From: WTJY01 sp045105475
GTDB lineage: Bacteria > Chloroflexota > Anaerolineae > Promineifilales > Promineifilaceae
Assembly (NCBI GenBank): GCA_045105475.1
Contig: JBGCDP010000066.1
Location: 1 to 64,000 of the forward strand
Length of the DNA stretch: 64,000 bases
Direction of reading: 5' to 3'
The notes beneath the pieces were generated by a model. It ran no database searches, was not told where the DNA came from, and saw only the letters and a program-made list of their open reading frames with translations. Positions 62,160-64,000 of this stretch are shown here, piece by piece; position 1 is the first letter of the stretch; the number at the start of each line of letters is the position of its first letter. The translations under genes were made by a program, and so were the position numbers.

Positions 62160-63869
62160 CTAATAAATCTCGTAGGCCGCTTCTGCATGACGGTAACGTG
62201 TATAGTAGAAGTCACGAGAATCTTGAGGATCATCGACCTTTATTTCAATGGTGATAGTCTTAACGTTAGCCTGATCTTGCTTAATAACGATAGCCGCATA
62301 TGGATCAACAAGAACCTCGTCTTTAACCCCATTCGAGTACCGCTCACCCTGGTCAGTTTGGATCGGAATACAATCCGCATACCCTTCGTGACCCGTTTTG
62401 GTGCAACTCCAATCTTCCAAAGCCTCAACATAATGTTCTAAAGCTTCAGCGATATGTAAATGACCTTGGGACACCATGGTGCGTATTGTGGCTTCATCAG
62501 CAATATATGTCCCCTCTTGCCATTCCTCATAAGGAACTTCAAGGAGAATACTATGCCCTTCTTGTGGCATCAATCGCTGCGAAACTTCAAGTTCAGATGT
62601 AGCTTGAACCAAGAACTCTGGAGAGCCCATCCAGTTAGACATGAGCATAAATGTGATGAAGAACATCGCTACACTCAAACCAACTCGACGGTCTGCATAG
62701 CGGCGGCTTTTAGCAACTTCAACATATGGCATGATGAAGAAAGCAACAGCCAAAATCGGAATGATACCGAATGCCACAACAACTTTAGAGTCAAATTCTT
62801 CTGGTCCAAAGGCGAAGCTAAGTGGATTTGGGAAAATCCATTTCAACCAACCCTGAGACCAAGAGAGATACCAAGGTGCAACCACGTGAAGGGGTGTGAC
62901 CAAAGAGTCTGCATGAGATTCAATAACCGCATGGTAGAAGAAGACAGCGCCACCAACCAAACCAAGGGTCGTTAGTGCGGTCCACATCACTTCGCTAGTC
63001 ATAATGTCTGGTAAGAAGTAAACACGTTCGTCACGTGGGACACGTTTAGCTGTGTCTTCACCAATCGCTTCACGGCCGGGTGGTAGTGAGTGACCATGAA
63101 TAACCACTTTATAGTAATGAACGAAGATAAAGATTCCGGTCAGAAGTGGCAGCATCAGTACATGCAACAGATAGAAACGTAACAAACCACCAGCGCCGAT
63201 AACTGGAGCACCACGTAGTAACAAGTTAATGTTTTTACCTAAGAAAGCAGGGCCAGGTTGTGATTCAGCAGCTGATACAGCAACAGTCACAGCCCAATAT
63301 GCCAACTGGTCCCATGGAAGCAGATATCCAGAGAAGCTAAGTACCAGTGTAAATACCAGAAGCAACATACCGGTTAACCATGTGAACTGGCGCGGTTTCC
63401 GATAACTACCGGTGATATACGTCCGCAGCATATGCAGCGCAACCGCCAATACCATCACCTCAGCACCCAAGCGGTGCATGTCACGCATCAACTGCCCAAG
63501 AGGGACGTTGCTCATGATTTCCCACATATTTTCATATGCGATGTCTGGTGAAGGTGTGTAGAAGAGCATCAAGAAGATACCGGTGATCGTCTCCCAGATA
63601 AACATGAAAGTCGACAGCCAACCCAACCGAAACGTTGGGTAGATATGTGTGACTTCTGCATGATAAAAGCTAGGGCGAATGTGGAACCAGAAGCCATCAG
63701 CATGCGGCCGCAAACGTGGATTCGGCCGACGAGGTTCATCGCCACGTAACATGCCACGAATATCATTAATATTCAGCCCTGCAGTTACGCGTTCTACGAC
63801 ATCGTCTGCCTTAGCAATTGCCGCTTGCTTAAAGCCCATTTCACGGACTTCTTCAAAAAATGTTGCCAT
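62160..63869 (-). CDS. Cytochrome b of a bc-type quinol oxidoreductase complex
   Basis: A 569-residue membrane protein with eight or more helices. Heme b His ligands are in MHRLGAEVMVLAVALHMLR and in HVLMLPLLTG / HYYKVVIHGHS; the quinol-site region is WAVTVAVSAAE. The PF-type C-terminal domain is followed by a ~130-residue hydrophilic extension. AAGGAG eight bases before the ATG supports the start. The Rieske protein is expected upstream, beyond the window edge. With the two cytochromes c it forms a respiratory complex. Confidence 0.93.
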   Translation of the reverse strand: MATFFEEVREMGFKQAAIAKADDVVERVTAGLNINDIRGMLRGDEPRRPNPRLRPHADGFWFHIRPSFYHAEVTHIYPTFRLGWLSTFMFIWETITGIFLMLFYTPSPDIAYENMWEIMSNVPLGQLMRDMHRLGAEVMVLAVALHMLRTYITGSYRKPRQFTWLTGMLLLVFTLVLSFSGYLLPWDQLAYWAVTVAVSAAESQPGPAFLGKNINLLLRGAPVIGAGGLLRFYLLHVLMLPLLTGIFIFVHYYKVVIHGHSLPPGREAIGEDTAKRVPRDERVYFLPDIMTSEVMWTALTTLGLVGGAVFFYHAVIESHADSLVTPLHVVAPWYLSWSQGWLKWIFPNPLSFAFGPEEFDSKVVVAFGIIPILAVAFFIMPYVEVAKSRRYADRRVGLSVAMFFITFMLMSNWMGSPEFLVQATSELEVSQRLMPQEGHSILLEVPYEEWQEGTYIADEATIRTMVSQGHLHIAEALEHYVEALEDWSCTKTGHEGYADCIPIQTDQGERYSNGVKDEVLVDPYAAIVIKQDQANVKTITIEIKVDDPQDSRDFYYTRYRHAEAAYEIY

Positions 63870-64000
63870 AAGAGAACTCCTTTAAAGTTAGCGGCCGGTA
63901 ATGCCAGCTTGGCTATCTAAAAGTTTCATTGTGTGAGTGACCTTTAAAACAAGGTCCGTTCTTCTCTAAGTTAAGTAGTTTGTTTTGTTATTGTGAAATG

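Noticed and set aside
1..64000. Mobile elements, prophage, tRNA or rRNA genes
   Set aside because: No transposase, integrase, phage structural gene, terminal inverted repeats or cloverleaf-like sequence was seen by eye; a tRNAscan or Infernal run would be decisive.

Overview
The window most likely comes from a Chloroflexota (Chloroflexi) bacterium of the Anaerolineae/Caldilineae type, of roughly balanced base composition. The pointers are: secreted proteins with long Pro/Thr-rich linkers; a short LPFI-x-R motif at the end or start of exported proteins; the phosphomutase / DUF3090 / SCO1664-family trio (30107-32109), which is otherwise mainly actinobacterial; protein kinases fused to sensor or formylglycine-enzyme-like domains; and a cytochrome b plus diheme-type cytochrome c cluster. 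Lineage is inferred from gene content only; no rRNA or tRNA gene was seen. The palindrome CGGCCG is strikingly over-abundant in almost every gene.

Layout. 219-3050: a four-gene cassette (SDR oxidoreductase, START-like protein, membrane protein, AraC regulator) whose regulator looks Bacteroidetes-like. 3261-6767: MFS transporter, K+ channel-like protein, a 5'-truncated coiled-coil protein back to back with a seven-bladed VCBS propeller lacking an export signal. 6835-9196: enolase-superfamily enzyme and SDR. 9370-12740: PBP2, ECF sigma factor and a putative anti-sigma partner. 12903-17558: signalling block with a membrane class III adenylate cyclase, a Ser/Thr kinase with an extracytoplasmic propeller, and a metallophosphoesterase resembling cAMP phosphodiesterases. 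17828-20241: sulfur amino acid/one-carbon genes with an Lrp/AsnC regulator. 20378-23184: cytochrome P450, membrane protein and LysE exporter. 23328-27836: a 1502-residue secreted protein with an HExxH site and a von Willebrand A domain, followed by a strong terminator. 28029-32109: a pseudokinase fused to an FGE-like domain, then the conserved trio. 32166-39275: pyruvate phosphate dikinase, cupin, LD-carboxypeptidase, surface glycoside hydrolase. 39396-39582: a compact orphan transcription unit. 39763-46777: Lon-like protease, MetZ-type enzyme, EttA, MarC. 46880-51573: hydrolase, thioesterase, PBP1A. 51854-58774: MacB-type ABC exporter, lipoprotein esterase, surface PT-rich/TolB-like protein. 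58901-63869: MtaB, two paralogous cytochromes c (one with its lipoprotein leader out of frame) and cytochrome b.

Three things stand out. First, the unit at 39396-39582 combines a near-consensus extended -10 promoter, an unusually strong ribosome-binding site, a 16-codon reading frame, a perfect 13-bp inverted repeat that competes with pairing of the ribosome-binding site, and an intrinsic terminator; I do not recognise it. Second, near-perfect CRP-type sites lie upstream of ppdK and of the phosphodiesterase-like gene, in the same window as an adenylate cyclase. Third, CGGCCG is enriched in a way that recalls the HIP1 palindrome of cyanobacteria.
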